A stretch of DNA of 64,000 bases from Streptomyces sp. NBC_00353 (lineage in GTDB: Bacteria > Actinomycetota > Actinomycetes > Streptomycetales > Streptomycetaceae): the NCBI RefSeq assembly GCF_036108815.1, contig NZ_CP107985.1, forward strand, positions 2,418,001-2,482,000, read 5' to 3'. Made by a program: the position numbers and the translations under genes. The notes beneath the pieces are model-generated. The model was not told the origin of the DNA, did not search any database, and worked only from the letters and a program-made list of their open reading frames with translations. The stretch's first letter is position 1; every line of letters begins with the position of its first letter. Shown piece after piece: positions 7,940 to 15,830 of the stretch.

Positions 7940-8793
7940 GGTTGAGCTCCTGTCTTCGTAATCACGTGCAGCGCGGCGTCGAGTCCCCTGCGCATGCATT
8001 GCGCAGGGGTCTCCCCGTACAACCAGCCGGCGATCACTCCGGCGTTGAAGGCGTCCCCGCCTCCGGTCCGGTCGACCGGCTCGACCGGCACCGTCGGCTC
8101 CTGGACGAGTCGGCCGTTGGATGACGCCCAGAGTGCGCCATCGGACCCCAGGGTCAGAATGACATCCCCGGAGAGCAGCTTCGCGTACCGCTGTGCCGTA
8201 CCCGCCGTGTCGCCCGGTGACGCCTCGGGCAGGCGGCTCGCCTCGTCGGAGTTCATGAGGTTCAGCAATGCGCCCCGGGCAAGTGGACTCATGTCCCTGC
8301 CGTTCCATTCGACGGAGACCGAGCGGCCGGTCCGGTGGGCGAGCTCCGCCAGGCGTCCGAGCGAGGGTGTGGGGTCGCCGACCAGATGTATGTGATCCGC
8401 GCGGCGTACGTCGTCCTCCGTGACGGCGTTGAAGGCCAGGTCACGGTCTGCTCCCGCGAAGGTCATCATGCGTTTTCCGGTGGTGGAGGAGAGAACGATC
8501 GCCATGCTCGTGCGGGTAGTTGTGTCGACGCGCATCAGCGATGTGTCCACCCCGCCCGCCCGCAGGCCGTCGAGGCAGACAGTGCCCAGGGTGTCATTGC
8601 CGACGGCGGACACCAGCTCGGCCGTACATCCCTGCTTCACCAGGCCCAGAGCGGTGTTGGCCGCGGATCCTCCGGGAAAGGCCGCGTAGTCGTTGCCACG
8701 GAGCTTCTCGTGCTCGTCCGGAAGTCTCGTGGCCCGGACGATGATGTCGAAGTTGGTACCACCGGCCACGAGGACATGCTTCCCGGCGATCAC
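7936..8793 (-). CDS. PfkB family carbohydrate/nucleoside kinase
   Basis: 285 residues. PfkB motifs are visible: the N-terminal GGTNFDIIVRATRLP, the glycine-rich FPGGSAANTALGL near residue 40, and the C-terminal DRTGGGDAFNAGVI (about 240-253), equivalent to DTxGAGD with the catalytic Asp in GGGDAF. The family phosphorylates ribose, fructose-6-P, adenosine and related compounds. Length fits a ribokinase/adenosine-kinase-like enzyme. It overlaps both neighbours by 4 bp, so it should be made in a fixed ratio with the HEPN-like and 2H proteins. The substrate is unknown. Confidence 0.85.
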   Translation of the reverse strand: MIAGKHVLVAGGTNFDIIVRATRLPDEHEKLRGNDYAAFPGGSAANTALGLVKQGCTAELVSAVGNDTLGTVCLDGLRAGGVDTSLMRVDTTTRTSMAIVLSSTTGKRMMTFAGADRDLAFNAVTEDDVRRADHIHLVGDPTPSLGRLAELAHRTGRSVSVEWNGRDMSPLARGALLNLMNSDEASRLPEASPGDTAGTAQRYAKLLSGDVILTLGSDGALWASSNGRLVQEPTVPVEPVDRTGGGDAFNAGVIAGWLYGETPAQCMRRGLDAALHVITKTGAQP

Positions 8794-10055
8794 GGCTGCC
8801 CCAGACGGTAGCTCTCGAACAGGACATGCCGCACCAGCCGTTCCCTGCTTCGGGGACTGCTCTGCTGCGGAAATGTCGCATGGGCGACAAGGTCGTGGAC
8901 CAGCTCCTCGAATCTGTCGTCGTCCGAGCCGATGTCGTGGAATCCACGCATGAGTTCTCGGTGGAGCTCCCCCGGCTGCACCCTCAGCTCGTCGAGCCAG
9001 GACCGGTTGGCCATGAGAACGTTGGCCGCCGCCGCGCGAAGTCCCGCCTGTGCACTGTGCGGAAGCATGTCCGAGTTGAGCAACTCGAAGTAGTCGTCGT
9101 CATCACGGGCGTGCATCCGGAGATTCTGCCCGCCGACCGCCAGGACGTCCCTGTTCAGATGGAAGAGCTCCAGGCCGAGATGGTGCGGAACGTCGAGGAT
9201 GCTCACGCCGCGCTCCGCCAGACCCGCTTCATCGGTCGAGAACGCCGCCAGAATGTTCGCGAACATGTCGCTGTGTTTCGGCACGGCGATCTGAGCTCCT
9301 GCAGGATCGGCGAGAAACTCCTCTGCCGTCGACATTCCCCAGCGACCGCCACGAGCCGCCAGGAGATAGAAATTCCGGCCGCCCATCGAGTATCCCACTC
9401 GCCCGACGGGCACGACCTGGGACCGGAGCTCCTCCTCCGCGTCGAGCATCCGGAGCAGGCGTTGTTCGTTGTAGATCGCGAGATCCAGGGTCCGCTGGGC
9501 GACATCCCTGACCAAGTGGTCGGACCAGGGCAGCTGCACGGCAACGACCCTGTGGTTCCGCCTGGCCAGCACGCGATCGAACCCGCACCCGAGGAGCAAC
9601 GCCTTCACTACGACCAGCGTGGAGTCGGCAAGGCGGGTCGTCCCCCTGGCACGCCGGACAGCAGCCAGGCTCTGCCGTGCCTCGTTCTCTGCAAGAGACG
9701 TACTCGTCTCGCCGTACCAGACAGCCAATTGCGTCAGCGCGTTGAGACACGACTGCACGTCGTCGGCGGAGATCTCTTCGCCCGAACCGTCCAGGGCATG
9801 GCTGCCGAAATTGCCGTAGTTCTGAATGGTCCGAATGGCCAGTACGACCTTCGGCGGAACCAGCCCTTTGCTGGTGAGTACCGTCAGGAGGGACTCCAGT
9901 GTCGGTTTGGAACCGACAGCTTCCTGCATGGCGATATCCAAGAGGATCGACTCCGCTGCCCTTCTCGCTGTACTGAGGAAGACCTCGGGATCCGACTCCG
10001 CGTATCTCAAGGCCTTCTTGTAAAGCCGGAGCGACTCGCCCTCGTTGACCGTCAC
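8790..10055 (-). CDS. DUF4145/HEPN-like protein heading a four-gene operon
   Basis: 421 residues, ATG at 10055. The N-terminal 110 residues (DPEVFLSTARRAAESILLDI, then IRTIQNYGNFGSHAL and an amphipathic helix) resemble DUF4145, a HEPN-fold domain with its typical R-x-x-GN-xxH signature. The canonical RX4-6H nuclease motif of HEPN RNases is not seen, so RNase activity cannot be claimed. The remaining 300 residues include VARRNHRVVAVQLPWSDH-like beta segments and a C-terminal helical part that I do not recognise. DUF4145 often occurs with defence or restriction enzymes. It overlaps the PfkB gene by ATGA and is the operon's first gene; the upstream gap is only about 70 bp. Confidence 0.55.
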   Translation of the reverse strand: MTVNEGESLRLYKKALRYAESDPEVFLSTARRAAESILLDIAMQEAVGSKPTLESLLTVLTSKGLVPPKVVLAIRTIQNYGNFGSHALDGSGEEISADDVQSCLNALTQLAVWYGETSTSLAENEARQSLAAVRRARGTTRLADSTLVVVKALLLGCGFDRVLARRNHRVVAVQLPWSDHLVRDVAQRTLDLAIYNEQRLLRMLDAEEELRSQVVPVGRVGYSMGGRNFYLLAARGGRWGMSTAEEFLADPAGAQIAVPKHSDMFANILAAFSTDEAGLAERGVSILDVPHHLGLELFHLNRDVLAVGGQNLRMHARDDDDYFELLNSDMLPHSAQAGLRAAAANVLMANRSWLDELRVQPGELHRELMRGFHDIGSDDDRFEELVHDLVAHATFPQQSSPRSRERLVRHVLFESYRLGQP

Positions 10056-10126
10056 GTCGTCCGTGTCCTCTGCGGCAGTTTTGGCCTGACACTAGCAAGT
10101 TCGTTTCTGGTGGAGCCAGTTGTCAT

Positions 10127-11512
10127 TCAGTCATCGCGGTGGGGGCCGCCGCGGAGGGATCCCAGCACAAGACGCCCGTAGCGGGTGCCCAGGGCGGCTG
10201 CCGTGGAAGCGAAGGCGACGCCCAGCCCGATCAGGAGATGGACGGGGTCGTCGTCACCGAGCACCTGGAGGATGCTCAGAGCGGTTCCGAGCGGAAGCCC
10301 GAGGATGGTGAGAACACCGAGGGCTCCGGCGATCTGCTGACCGTCCTGGGTCTGGACGAGACGGGAGTAGTCGGCCGCTTCGGCGAGGATCTCCGCGAAG
10401 CGGGCGGGCAGGCGATGCTGCCCCTGATAGGCCAGGAGCAGCTCATTGGCCGGGCCGTGCGCGGTCAGATGCTGTCGCCAGTACGTACTGCGGAATCCGG
10501 CGATGTCCTGTTCCAGCGCCGTGACTCGGCGGGCGAGCCCTGGACCGTCGAACACGTCGGCGAGGCCGTCGGTCAACTCGTCGATGTGGTCACGCTGGAT
10601 CGTGCCGAGAAGCAACGCGTCGAGATAGACCGTACGGAAGTGCAGTTCCGCGAAGTCGTAGAAATCGCCGTCCCCCCGGTCGGGACGGTGGCCGAGGAAA
10701 GCGGCCCCGTGCCGCAGCACAAGGGCGCTCCAGTCGGCGGAGACGCGCACGATGTGCTCGGTCTGGTCCCGTAACTGCTCCGGGGTCGTCGGAAAGTCGG
10801 TCTCGTCGGAGCGGGAGGCCAGCGACCAGAGCCAGCTGTCGGCAGTGTCGGGAAGCCGGCCGTCGCTGCGCAGAGCTGAGTTATGCGTGTCGTCGGGGGT
10901 GAGGAAGGCGACGGTATAGGGGCGGGCGAGGGCGAAGGGCGCTTCGGCACCGCGGGGTTCCGCGACCCCGGCCAGGAGTTTGCCGGGCGCCAGCGGCCCG
11001 TCGAGAGGGTCGGCCCCTGCCGTGTGCCGATGCCCGATGGCACGCAGGACGTCCAGGAGGACAGGTCCCTCGACGGTGAAGTGCAGGACCGCCAGTGCGT
11101 ATTGCTGGTCCTGGGCCGTGACCGTGCGCAGGAGTTCCATGCCGTGCAGGTGCAGGGGCCCGTGCGTGATGTCCGTGAACCGGTGCCAGCGACGGGGCCG
11201 CTCGCGGGTTCCGTAGAGCCCGCGTGCGGCGGCCGGGGTGAAGTAGGTCTGCCGGGTCTCCGCGTCTGTTCTTCGACTGCCGAGCTCGAAGGGTATGGGG
11301 CCATCGGCCCAGGAGGGAGGGGAAGGGAGCCGGACAGGGATGACTACGGTGATCGCCTGCCGGACACCGGTGAGGGAACCGATCTCGGTCGTCACTGGAT
11401 TTGTCCCCGTCCTCGCAAGTGCGCCTGTGTCCATGCCTGCGTCTGCCATGCGGGCGCGTGTCTGCCCGACGGACCGGAGAACCGCCCTGCGTCGACCGCC
11501 AGTTGCCGTCAT
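10127..11512 (-). CDS. Uncharacterised protein with C-terminal transmembrane hairpin
   Basis: 461 residues. A mostly soluble N-terminal part (mixed alpha/beta, about 1-300) is followed by a long helical stretch (RRVTALEQDIAGFRSTYWRQ) and two hydrophobic segments near the C-terminus (about 405-450: GALGVLTILGLPLGTALSIL and LLIGLGVAFASTAAALG). This soluble domain, long helix and two-TM layout resembles CorA-type transporters, but no GMN motif is present, so the similarity is architectural only. The start is uncertain: no strong Shine-Dalgarno precedes 11512, and a downstream ATG near residue 22 is possible. Function unknown. Confidence 0.5.
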   Translation of the reverse strand: MTATGGRRRAVLRSVGQTRARMADAGMDTGALARTGTNPVTTEIGSLTGVRQAITVVIPVRLPSPPSWADGPIPFELGSRRTDAETRQTYFTPAAARGLYGTRERPRRWHRFTDITHGPLHLHGMELLRTVTAQDQQYALAVLHFTVEGPVLLDVLRAIGHRHTAGADPLDGPLAPGKLLAGVAEPRGAEAPFALARPYTVAFLTPDDTHNSALRSDGRLPDTADSWLWSLASRSDETDFPTTPEQLRDQTEHIVRVSADWSALVLRHGAAFLGHRPDRGDGDFYDFAELHFRTVYLDALLLGTIQRDHIDELTDGLADVFDGPGLARRVTALEQDIAGFRSTYWRQHLTAHGPANELLLAYQGQHRLPARFAEILAEAADYSRLVQTQDGQQIAGALGVLTILGLPLGTALSILQVLGDDDPVHLLIGLGVAFASTAAALGTRYGRLVLGSLRGGPHRDD

Positions 11513-12014
11513 CCGAATGCTGACTGCCGGTCAAGGTTACCCAGTTGTGGATCATTGAGCACGCGGGGCCTGCCCCTCTCAGTGACAGGCATGACCCCCA
11601 GGCCCGGTCCTCGGCGGAGCGCGCTCAGAGCACCTCGGACTCCTGAGCTATGGAGCAGGCGAAGTCACCCCGACGGAAGTGAGGCATTCGCCCCTCGCGC
11701 AGCCCTCGATGCCGGTGACGTCATCCATCTGGAGAGGCAGAGGGGGGAAGGAGAAGTGTCAGCCGGAGCCAAGCCGGCGAGCGCCTTGTCCGGCGAGACC
11801 GCGCCACCGCCGCCTCGCGGCATCGGGGGTGCCCCCCTTGCTTACCGCCCCGTAACCTCTGAATTACCTCAGATTTATTCCTGCGTGTCGTTGGGCACTG
11901 TCAGAATCGCAGGATTCCCGGATGATGCGGCGTCGGACCGTGTCACGGCGACGACTCTCTGACCCGCCACGGCCGGGAACGCCCATCTTCCCCTCACAAA
12001 GGCGAACCCTCTCC
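11513..12014. other. Divergent intergenic region, no gene
   Basis: About 500 bp between the minus-strand membrane protein and the plus-strand permease. Several frames are open through it, but none has a start with a Shine-Dalgarno or a recognisable product. The part from about 11850 (ACCTCTGAATTACCTCAGAT) is relatively AT-rich and probably holds the permease promoter; a small TCTGA/TCAGA inverted repeat lies there. Confidence 0.35.
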
Positions 12015-13475
12015 ATGAGTGACCGCATCACAGCGGCCGAAACGCTCGTTGCCGCCCCACCGGCGGCGGGCTCCCCCCACGTGGACGCCGGCGATGCCGG
12101 GTACAGCAAGGACCTCAAGTCCCGCCACATCAACATGATCGCCATCGGCGGCGCGATCGGCACCGGGCTCTTCCTGGGCGCGGGCGGCCGGCTGGCAGGG
12201 GCGGGTCCGTCACTGGCCATCGCCTATGCGGTCTGTGGCGTCTTCGCGTTCTTCGTCGTGCGCGCGCTCGGCGAGCTGGTGCTCTACCGGCCGTCCTCCG
12301 GCGCCTTCGTCTCGTACGCCCGTGAGTTCATGGGCGAGAAGGGCGCCTTCGCGGCCGGCTGGCTGTACTTCCTGAACTGGGCGACCACGGCTGTGGCGGA
12401 CATCACCGCGGCTGCCACCTATGCCCACTTCTGGGGCATGTTCAGCGACATCCCGCAGTGGATCCTCGCGCTGATCGCCCTCGCCCTCGTCCTCACGGCC
12501 AATCTCATCTCGGTGAAGTACTTCGGCGAGATGGAGTTCTGGTTCGCGATCATCAAGGTCGGCGCCCTGGTCGCGTTCATGCTGATCGGCATCTTCCTGG
12601 TGGTGACCCAGCACCCGGTGGACGGTCACACACCCGGTTTCTCCACGATCACCGACAGTGGTGGCATCTTCCCCGTCGGCATGCTCCCGATGCTGCTGGT
12701 GATCCAGGGTGTCGTCTTCGCGTACGCGTCCGTCGAGCTGTGCGGCGTGGCCGCCGGCGAGACGGAGAGCCCCGAGAAGATCATGCCCAAGGCGATCAAC
12801 TCGATCATGTGGCGTGTCGGTCTCTTCTACGTCGGCTCGGTGGTGCTGCTCGCCCTGCTGCTGCCGTACACCTCGTACTCGGGGGACCAGAGTCCGTTCG
12901 TCACCGTCATGGACAAGCTCGGCATCCCGGGTGCCGCCGGTGTGATGAACCTCGTCGTGCTGACCGCGGCGCTCTCCAGCCTGAACTCCGGGCTGTACTC
13001 CACCGGCCGCATCCTTCGCTCGATGGCGCTTTCGGGCTCGGCGCCCAAGTTCACCGGGCGGATGAACAAGGGCCAGGTGCCCTACGGCGGCATCCTGCTC
13101 ACCGCCGGCTTCGGTGTCCTCGGCGTCGGACTCAACTACGTCATGCCGGGCGAGGCGTTCGAGATCGTCCTCAACTTCGCGTCGATCGGCATCCTCGGCA
13201 CGTGGGGCATGATCATGCTCTGTTCGCTGCTGTTCTGGCATCGCTCGCGCGATGGCCGGGTCACCCGCCCCTCGTACCGGCTGCCCTGGGCCCCGTACAC
13301 GCAGATCGCCACGCTGGCGTTCCTTGCCACGGTCGTGTTCCTGATGTGGTGGGGCGGCGGAGTGGGCCGTACGACCGTGATGTGCCTGCCGCTGATCGCG
13401 GCTGCGCTGGTCGGCGGCTGGTTCGTCGTCCGGCGACGGGTGAACGACCTGGCGCAGGAACGCGAGGACGCCTGA
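12015..13475 (+). CDS. Amino acid permease (APC superfamily, AnsP/GabP-like)
   Basis: 486 residues. The ATG at 12015 is preferred over in-frame upstream codons because the family N-terminus starts here. It begins with a 30-residue cytosolic tail, GYSKDLKSRHINMIAIGG, then AIGTGLFLGAGGRL in TM1, the signature of the amino acid transporter (AAT) family, with about 12 hydrophobic segments and the conserved VELCGVAAGETESPEKIMPKA region. AAT members import asparagine, aromatic amino acids, proline or GABA with protons; similarity to L-asparagine and GABA permeases is strongest by eye. It is monocistronic, with a terminator-like hairpin just after the stop. Confidence 0.85.
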   Translation: MSDRITAAETLVAAPPAAGSPHVDAGDAGYSKDLKSRHINMIAIGGAIGTGLFLGAGGRLAGAGPSLAIAYAVCGVFAFFVVRALGELVLYRPSSGAFVSYAREFMGEKGAFAAGWLYFLNWATTAVADITAAATYAHFWGMFSDIPQWILALIALALVLTANLISVKYFGEMEFWFAIIKVGALVAFMLIGIFLVVTQHPVDGHTPGFSTITDSGGIFPVGMLPMLLVIQGVVFAYASVELCGVAAGETESPEKIMPKAINSIMWRVGLFYVGSVVLLALLLPYTSYSGDQSPFVTVMDKLGIPGAAGVMNLVVLTAALSSLNSGLYSTGRILRSMALSGSAPKFTGRMNKGQVPYGGILLTAGFGVLGVGLNYVMPGEAFEIVLNFASIGILGTWGMIMLCSLLFWHRSRDGRVTRPSYRLPWAPYTQIATLAFLATVVFLMWWGGGVGRTTVMCLPLIAAALVGGWFVVRRRVNDLAQEREDA

Positions 13476-13493
13476 CGGTCCTCGGTACCGGCG

Positions 13494-13530
13494 ACGGCCC
13501 TCGCGGAAGGCTTACTTCCGCGGGGGCCGT
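13494..13530 (+). terminator. Hairpin terminator after the permease
   Basis: Arms ACGGCCCTCGCGGAAG (13494-13509) and CTTCCGCGGGGGCCGT (13515-13530) pair with one G-T mismatch around a 5-nt loop, 18 bp after the permease stop. There is no T-run, as is usual in Streptomyces. Confidence 0.7.
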
Positions 13531-13647
13531 TCCCGTGCCACCCGGCCACCGGGCCGGGCGGCGGCGCCACCCGGATCGTGCCGTCCGGACCGGATGTGAC
13601 GTCCCGTGATCTCTGGCGCAGGGAGTTCTACGTCTTCGCCGTCGGCT

Positions 13648-15321
13648 TCACAGGCCGTTTCGGTCGAGGAGCCGCATCAGATTCCGCTTGCGCTTCTGAC
13701 CGGCGCGCACGGTGGCAAGGTGCGCGGTGAAATCGTCCGGGGTACCCAGGAGGCGGTGGCAGTCGCGCATGCTCAGGAGCAGGCGGGTCAGCTGCTCGTA
13801 GACCGCGTTTCCGGTCTGCTTCTCGAGGGGGCCGGCCAGGCGCCGGTAGACGCGCAGCGCATCGGCGGGGCGGATGGGGCGGACCTCGTCGGCCAGAGTG
13901 AGCCACTGCCGGTCGTCGGCGCCGGTCGCAGTGGCGTCCTGCCAGGCGGCATCGATGTCCTTGTCGTCGAGCAGAGCGTCGATCAGGACCGGGCCGCCGT
14001 CCCAGCCCCGCTTGCGCTGTGCCGTGTCGGCGCGCAGCAGCGCCAAGGCCTCCCCGCGCTCGGCCTCCCAGCAGTCGGCCGCCAGTGCTGCCGTGCGCAG
14101 CTGCTGGTACGCAGCAAGGGATCGGCGGGCGGCGAAGTGGGCACGGCGAAGGGCGACGGCGTCGGGGAGCCGATCCGAGCGTGTGTAGCGGTCGCAGAGG
14201 TAGTCGACCAGGCCGATGGCGGGGGTCGTGGTGTCGGAAGCTTCGTCGATGCCGCGCTCCGCCCAGCGCAGCGCGTCGCCGGGGCGACCGGCGGTGTCCA
14301 GTTCGCGGGCGATGACCAGATGGGTGCTTCCGTCGCGGGCGAGGTCGGCCGCGTGCACGGCGATCACGGCGTCCACATCGCCCGCCGCCTTGGCCAAATG
14401 CTCCATCAGGTACTTCTCCGCCCAGCCTGTGCGGTGGCCGCGCCAGGCTTCGAGCGCCAGCTCCCTCACGGTGACCAGTCCCTGTTCGCCGAGGACGTCC
14501 GCGTAATCGAGCGGGTCGATGGCGGTCAGGTCGTCCAGGTCGCCGAGCACATGGCCGACCAGCCACCGCGCGGTCTCGTCCGGATCGGGGCGTGCCACGC
14601 GGCACCCGTCAAGGTGAGCTTCGGCCAGAGCGGCCCCGACCCTGCCCAGGTGTCCGTCGGAGTCGTCGATCGCGTCCTGCACCTCGCTCAGCAGCCGCAT
14701 CGCCTCCCGGGACAGGGAGATAGCGTCCGCGGCCCGCCCGGTGGCGGTCAGGGCAGCGATGGCGGAAACCGCCCGCGCGGCCTGTTCGCCATAGGCGCGG
14801 GCATCGGCGTAGTCGACGTATCCGTACCGCGCGAAGCGGCCGACGTCGAAGAGTTCGCGCATCCGGGAACGGACTTCGGCGAGGTCTCCGCGGGCGCTCG
14901 CCGCACGCAGCTCCAAGCGGCGGCGCACCTGCCGGTCCTCGGCGATCTGCTCCCGTACGAGCGCGAGCAACTCGTCCCTCGAGAGCGCGGCCAGCCACGC
15001 GTCCAGGTCCTGAGCGCGGTTCCGGGCCCCGGTACGCTGCCCCGGCAGGCTCTCCGACCGCGCGAGCGCGGTCAGGCCGAGCGCAACCAGGTGCTTGCAG
15101 AAGTTGCCGTCCAATCCGTGCGCGCAGTCGCACTCCCCGGCGAGCCCCTCAGGCTCGTCGAGTGACAACTCCACCTCGTAGGCGTCCGTCCCGTGGACCG
15201 TGGCGGTGACCCAGCCGTCGCCGACCTCCAGGGCGGTCACGGCGTCCAGATAGCCCTGGCCCCGCTCGAAAGAACGCGGCCCGGCCAATGCCCGCAGATC
15301 CGCCTCGGTGAACCCAGTCAT
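13648..15321 (-). CDS. SWIM zinc-finger domain protein
   Basis: 557 residues. Near residue 60 the motif GECDCAHGLDGNFCKH matches the SWIM pattern C-x-C-xn-C-x-H, a zinc-binding fold that contacts DNA or protein. The remaining 480 residues are helical and alanine/arginine-rich with repeat-like pairs (TPR-like; for example ADAISLSREAMRLLSEVQDA and GDALRWAERGIDEA), as in many actinobacterial SWIM proteins of unknown function. The N-terminus MTGFTEADLRALAGPRSFER is the conserved start for this group. It is a single gene convergent with the permease. Confidence 0.8.
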   Translation of the reverse strand: MTGFTEADLRALAGPRSFERGQGYLDAVTALEVGDGWVTATVHGTDAYEVELSLDEPEGLAGECDCAHGLDGNFCKHLVALGLTALARSESLPGQRTGARNRAQDLDAWLAALSRDELLALVREQIAEDRQVRRRLELRAASARGDLAEVRSRMRELFDVGRFARYGYVDYADARAYGEQAARAVSAIAALTATGRAADAISLSREAMRLLSEVQDAIDDSDGHLGRVGAALAEAHLDGCRVARPDPDETARWLVGHVLGDLDDLTAIDPLDYADVLGEQGLVTVRELALEAWRGHRTGWAEKYLMEHLAKAAGDVDAVIAVHAADLARDGSTHLVIARELDTAGRPGDALRWAERGIDEASDTTTPAIGLVDYLCDRYTRSDRLPDAVALRRAHFAARRSLAAYQQLRTAALAADCWEAERGEALALLRADTAQRKRGWDGGPVLIDALLDDKDIDAAWQDATATGADDRQWLTLADEVRPIRPADALRVYRRLAGPLEKQTGNAVYEQLTRLLLSMRDCHRLLGTPDDFTAHLATVRAGQKRKRNLMRLLDRNGL

Positions 15322-15782
15322 GATCTCCCCGCCTCGGCCTTCCCACCTCGGTCCCTGAACCTACGCCCCTCATCCTGCCTGCTGGGAACATGGTTACGTG
15401 GCCGACCTGCACCGCGCGAAAAGTCGAGGGCGCTTCGCGGGCCTCACACGCCGGCACGGCATCATCGCCGCCCGGCGCTCACTGCGTCAGCGGCATGTCG
15501 TACCTGTACGAGACGTCACAACCCGCCTGGTGCTGCGTCTGCAATCCGGGGACGAAGTCGCCCTGGTGGCACCGCCGCTGCCGAACGGAGACGACGCGGT
15601 GCTGATGGCGGTGCGACCGCACCGGCCCGCGCTGAAGGTGATCGAGGCGTTCCTGACCCAGACGGGGTATCCGCGTGGGCGGGTGTCCCCGGCTGGGGAA
15701 GGCGGAGCAGTAGAACGCTGCCTCCGAGGCTGCGGGGCTGAGCGAGCGAGCCGGCCCGGCGACGGTCCGCATGCTGGGAAGA
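15322..15782. other. Intergenic stretch with a possible coding remnant
   Basis: A GTG at 15398 opens a plus-strand frame with G/C-rich third positions for about 100 codons (VADLHRAKSRGRFAGLTRRH, then LRLQSGDEVALVAPPLPNG). It has no Shine-Dalgarno, matches nothing I recognise and runs on through the terminator hairpin at 15783-15814, so it is more likely the remains of a lost gene (perhaps a regulator C-terminus) than an active one. Confidence 0.25.
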
Positions 15783-15814
15783 GCCGGGCTCGGGGCTATT
15801 GCCCCGAGCCCGGC
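15783..15814 (-). terminator. Perfect 14-bp hairpin terminator
   Basis: GCCGGGCTCGGGGC (15783-15796), loop TATT, GCCCCGAGCCCGGC (15801-15814): a perfect stem 17 bp downstream of the stop of the ThuA/dehydrogenase gene. Confidence 0.85.
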
Positions 15815-15830
15815 ACCGGCCGCTGTGCGA

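Noticed and set aside
8790..10055. Calling the first operon protein a HEPN ribonuclease
   Set aside because: The DUF4145-like signature is visible but not the RX4-6H catalytic motif, so nuclease activity is not supported.
10127..11512. CorA magnesium transporter
   Set aside because: The layout is similar, but the diagnostic GMN motif after the first transmembrane helix is absent.
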